Below, piece by piece: positions 4,629 to 7,221 of a DNA stretch of 7,221 nt (the first letter of the stretch is position 1; every line of letters begins with the position of its first letter). The notes under the pieces were generated by a model, which searched no databases, was not told the DNA's origin, and was given only the letters and a program-made list of their open reading frames with translations. This DNA comes from Caldisericota bacterium. GTDB taxonomy: Bacteria > Caldisericota > Caldisericia > Cryosericales > Cryosericaceae. Where the stretch lies: assembly GCA_022710025.1 (NCBI GenBank), contig JAKLHS010000032.1, positions 1 to 7,221 of the forward strand, given 5' to 3'. The translations under genes were made by a program, and so were the position numbers.

Positions 4629-6128
4629 GTGAAGCGACCCGCTGTTGTGTGTCTGTGCCTGATGCTTTGTTTCGGTGGAACAGGTATCTCGGCGACCTCG
4701 GCCGCCAGTGCGTCCGTCTCGGCCAGAACGGCTCTCATCTCCTGCCTTCAGCAGACATACCTCATGCGGGACACCTATCGGCTCATCCTCGCCAAATACC
4801 CGACCCTGGAATCATTCCAGAGGGTCCTGTTGGATGAAGAGGCAATGCTTCAGACGATCAAGAAGGTTCTCGTCGAGCGCGAAATCGACGTTCCCATCGA
4901 TGCAGGCGCTGTCGCGGCAGAGATCCTCATGAAGAAGATCGCCAGTGTCTCGCAGGCGTGCTGTACAGCCATTGAGCTCGAGCGCTCGACAGCCGTCAGA
5001 ATGGCGAATCTGCTGCAGGCGACGCGCAATCGGGATGCTACGAGCATGGCAGCGCTGATCAGAAACGACTCGCTTGGCGCGCATACGCGCATGTTCGCCG
5101 CAGAGAAAGCAGCCCATAGGGAGGCGCCGGTCTCCCAGACCATCCCGGCAGCCTCCTCCTCGACTCGCCCATTTGTGGCACCTGTCACCAGTCGCACCGT
5201 GACAGTCCCGGAAAGCCTCGATACCACCGGAACGCATGATGTGAGCGCCGCCTTGAACAAGTTCATCGCTTCCGTCCCCGACGGTTCCGTCATCGCCTTT
5301 CCCAGCGGCGCGACATACCGGTTGGACGAAGGTATCCAATTCGCAAACCGTCACAATCTCATTTTTGCAGGATACGGCGCGACGCTCAGGGTAGGAACCG
5401 GCGCCAGCGGAAGAAATCAACTTGCCAGTTCCTTTGTTCTGGGCCATGCGTACGGCGGTTACTGGGCCGGTGGCAATACGGATATCGCCATCCGTGATTT
5501 CGTGCTTGTCGGTAACAGTCCTACGCCGGGCGTTTTTCGCTGTGGCACCGAGCACCTCGCGTCTTTCGAGGTCGACGGCAGCAGGCGCGTTGAGATCGCC
5601 GGATGTCATGCCTCGGGCTACTACGGTGACTTCGTGAAGATCGGCAATTCCACGTCCGTCTGGGTCCATGACAACACCGTCCCGACAGTCGGTCGCAGTG
5701 GGGCAACGATCATATCAGGAAAAGATATCGTTTTCGAACGCAACAGCTTTGGCACGGTCGGGTACTGCGTCTTCAACGTCGAGCCAAATTCCGCAAGCGA
5801 GGCGACCTACAACGCGCGCTTCCTGGAAAACACCGCCGAGTCCTGGGACTGCGCTTTCGTATCCGTCGAGGGCAGCCACACGGGAGCCACCATTGACGGC
5901 ATCACGGTGACGGGGAACATCGTGAAGAACGATTCGATCAGGACTGTCGTCGACAACGGCGGGAAGGCGCGCATCAGGAACGTCTTGTTCACCGACAACA
6001 CCGGCACGAAGGCTGATGACGGACCTGTCCTGCTCTTTGCTCACGTCGACGCTCTGACAGTGGCCAACAATATTCAACCGTTGTCATCCGGGAGCTTGAT
6101 GAGGATCACTGACTCGACCCAACGGTAA
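4629..6128 (+). CDS. Secreted paralog: degenerate DUF2202-like domain plus parallel beta-helix
   Basis: The 499-residue product starts at GTG 4629, 4 nt after a strong GGAGGT. A signal peptide (MKRPAVVCLC onward, cleavage likely near SATSAASA) leads to a DUF2202-like helical domain (about 32-156) with CLQQTYLMRDTY (39-50), LLDEEAMLQTIKKVLVERE (67-85), IELERSTAVRM (115-125) and SLGAHTRMF (148-156). The first-helix glutamate kept in the upstream paralog is Thr43 here and the helix-2 histidine is Met73, so metal binding looks even less likely. Pro/Ser/Ala-rich residues 167-179 replace the PAPE repeats. The beta-helix domain (about 185-499) is roughly 70 percent identical to the upstream copy by eye, while the helical domains share under half. 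Three cysteines in the beta-helix (GC, GYC, SWDC contexts) are conserved in both. No anchor motif is visible. Function is inferred to be glycan-directed; it could be enzymatic or purely binding. Confidence 0.85.
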   Translation: MKRPAVVCLCLMLCFGGTGISATSAASASVSARTALISCLQQTYLMRDTYRLILAKYPTLESFQRVLLDEEAMLQTIKKVLVEREIDVPIDAGAVAAEILMKKIASVSQACCTAIELERSTAVRMANLLQATRNRDATSMAALIRNDSLGAHTRMFAAEKAAHREAPVSQTIPAASSSTRPFVAPVTSRTVTVPESLDTTGTHDVSAALNKFIASVPDGSVIAFPSGATYRLDEGIQFANRHNLIFAGYGATLRVGTGASGRNQLASSFVLGHAYGGYWAGGNTDIAIRDFVLVGNSPTPGVFRCGTEHLASFEVDGSRRVEIAGCHASGYYGDFVKIGNSTSVWVHDNTVPTVGRSGATIISGKDIVFERNSFGTVGYCVFNVEPNSASEATYNARFLENTAESWDCAFVSVEGSHTGATIDGITVTGNIVKNDSIRTVVDNGGKARIRNVLFTDNTGTKADDGPVLLFAHVDALTVANNIQPLSSGSLMRITDSTQR

Positions 6129-6185
6129 CGAGCATGGCTGCACGGGAGGAAACCGTCGCTGCTACTGGCTTGCATCAATCCGGGC

Positions 6186-7221
6186 CTACGCCGGGCTACG
6201 CCCCCTCCGCAGCGTTGTGATAAGGTTCACATAAGCGTAGAACATCCAGGCAAATGGATAATACAACCACATCTGGATCGAACCGTCGCGGAGCGTCCGC
6301 TGGAATTTGGCGGCATATCGGACGTAGTGCTCGGGTTTGGCAATGATGGCTATGCCCAGCCGCACGTGCTGCCGGTTCAGTCGCAATCCCTGATTCACTT
6401 GCCCGAAGTTGTTGACGAAACTCTTGTCCAGCCGTCTCAGGAAGGCCAGCCTCCGGCTATCAGCGATAAGAGAGCTTCGCAGCACCGTGTGTGCACACCA
6501 TCTGACCATGGTGGCAACATCTTCTTTGTCACACCACGCAACCAAGCCTGAAAAAACCGCTCGCATCTCGCCTTGCGTCTTCTCGATGAAATCCCGGTAC
6601 AAGAGTTTCTCGCTGTCGGCCCATGCTTCGCGAACTCCAGGCCTGCCATCACTGAATACATACCCCTCGGCAGCGCCGTGGGGAGCGGCCAGCAACTGCT
6701 CGTAGAGCTGAGTGTTGGCACACAGGATATCGAAATAGGGTGAAACGTGGTCACCATCGGCAGCGAAGATCAGGCCATGACGTTCATACGGGTGTGGATC
6801 CTCGGAGACGCCCCGGATGCCCAGATACCAGCCCCTTGTCCTGACCCCGAGCACCTCTTCGATCCCCTGCTGCATACGCCCGACCCAGCCAATGTCAACG
6901 ATGTCGAGCGGTTCTTCTCCTGCTGTCAATTCTCTTGCATACGCCAGAAATGCCTGCCTGTTTTCATCCAATCTTGTCGCATGTCGTATCCTGAACGAGT
7001 CGTCGGACATGAGCTTCAGGTACCCGGTATTGGCGGACAAGCTGCCCGCCGTCTCCATCTGCTCAGGTGAGAAGGCATACTTCTGCTGGAGAGCGTTCAC
7101 ATCCTCATCGAAGAAGCCCAGCACCCTCAAGTAGTTGCGCAGCGAGATGTCGCCCAAGATGTTCTCGGTGGCTTTCTCAGGCTGCAGACTGAATATTGCC
7201 GCCCGCGAACAACGCAGGTAC
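6186..7221 (-). CDS. C-terminal part of a HAD-like polysaccharide-biosynthesis protein (5' end beyond window)
   Basis: The frame is open from the window edge to TAG at 6188-6186, giving 344 visible residues. It begins YLRCSRAAIF, so a TTG at 7157 is not the true start. The opening recalls the YLYxSR segment, and VDIGWVGRMQ (DNA about 6899-6870) followed by GWYLGI recalls the DIGWxGSxQ motif, of large proteins from capsule/O-antigen clusters annotated as predicted HAD-superfamily hydrolases (COG5610-like), whose N-terminal HAD domain would lie outside the window. The motif here has Arg where Ser is usual. The C-terminus has an aromatic stretch (WLYYPFAWMFYAYVNLI) before RRGRSPA, which may associate with the membrane. 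It is convergent with the second beta-helix gene, 57 nt away, with no terminator visible between. Precise activity is unknown. Confidence 0.55.
   Translation of the reverse strand, partial: YLRCSRAAIFSLQPEKATENILGDISLRNYLRVLGFFDEDVNALQQKYAFSPEQMETAGSLSANTGYLKLMSDDSFRIRHATRLDENRQAFLAYARELTAGEEPLDIVDIGWVGRMQQGIEEVLGVRTRGWYLGIRGVSEDPHPYERHGLIFAADGDHVSPYFDILCANTQLYEQLLAAPHGAAEGYVFSDGRPGVREAWADSEKLLYRDFIEKTQGEMRAVFSGLVAWCDKEDVATMVRWCAHTVLRSSLIADSRRLAFLRRLDKSFVNNFGQVNQGLRLNRQHVRLGIAIIAKPEHYVRYAAKFQRTLRDGSIQMWLYYPFAWMFYAYVNLITTLRRGRSPA

Noticed and set aside
4812..5669. Minus-strand open frame (285 codons) and a second at 5715-6077
   Set aside because: Both are antisense to the second beta-helix gene, Arg/Asp-rich and without recognisable motifs; they mirror the antisense frame of the paralog, as expected from shared coding sequence.
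6129..6185. Terminator between the convergent genes
   Set aside because: Only a direct repeat (GGGCCTACGCC / GGGCTACGCC) is present; there is no stable hairpin with a T-run on either strand.

Overview
The window is a surface-polysaccharide locus from a bacterium, most likely of Gram-positive type (Actinobacteriota or Bacillota-like). Three things point there: a separate transmembrane CpsC adaptor and soluble CpsD tyrosine kinase instead of one fused Wzc, a PHP-type CpsB phosphatase instead of a low-molecular-weight Wzb, and purine-rich Shine-Dalgarno sites. Base composition looks moderately GC-rich (mid-50s by eye). I cannot name the genus.

Layout. Positions 140-2251 (minus strand) hold a tightly coupled operon read as cpsC (chain-length co-polymerase), cpsD (tyrosine autokinase), cpsB (phosphatase), the order of ywqC-ywqD-ywqE in Bacillus. 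Positions 2252-2772 are a divergent control region. It contains a candidate minus-strand promoter overlapped by a 16-bp perfect palindrome, a roughly 275-nt cps leader with a 10-bp hairpin and paired dyads, and a plus-strand promoter followed by three copies of a 22-bp repeat. Positions 2773-4296 and 4629-6128 (plus strand) are two tandem paralogous secreted proteins. Each has a signal peptide, a degenerate DUF2202-like (ferritin-like) helical domain and a right-handed parallel beta-helix domain. A strong intrinsic terminator follows the first, and the second has its own candidate promoter. Positions 6186-7221 (minus strand) hold the 3' part of a cytoplasmic protein resembling the HAD-like polysaccharide-biosynthesis proteins, cut by the window edge.

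How the genes may work together (inference): CpsC, CpsD and CpsB set polymer length and export through a phosphorylation cycle. The HAD-like protein probably belongs to precursor or glycan assembly. The two beta-helix proteins are exported and could bind, trim or epimerise the surface polymer.

The most unusual content is the DUF2202-like/beta-helix architecture in two copies, with a perfectly repeated PAPE linker in only one, and the dyad-rich divergent control region.
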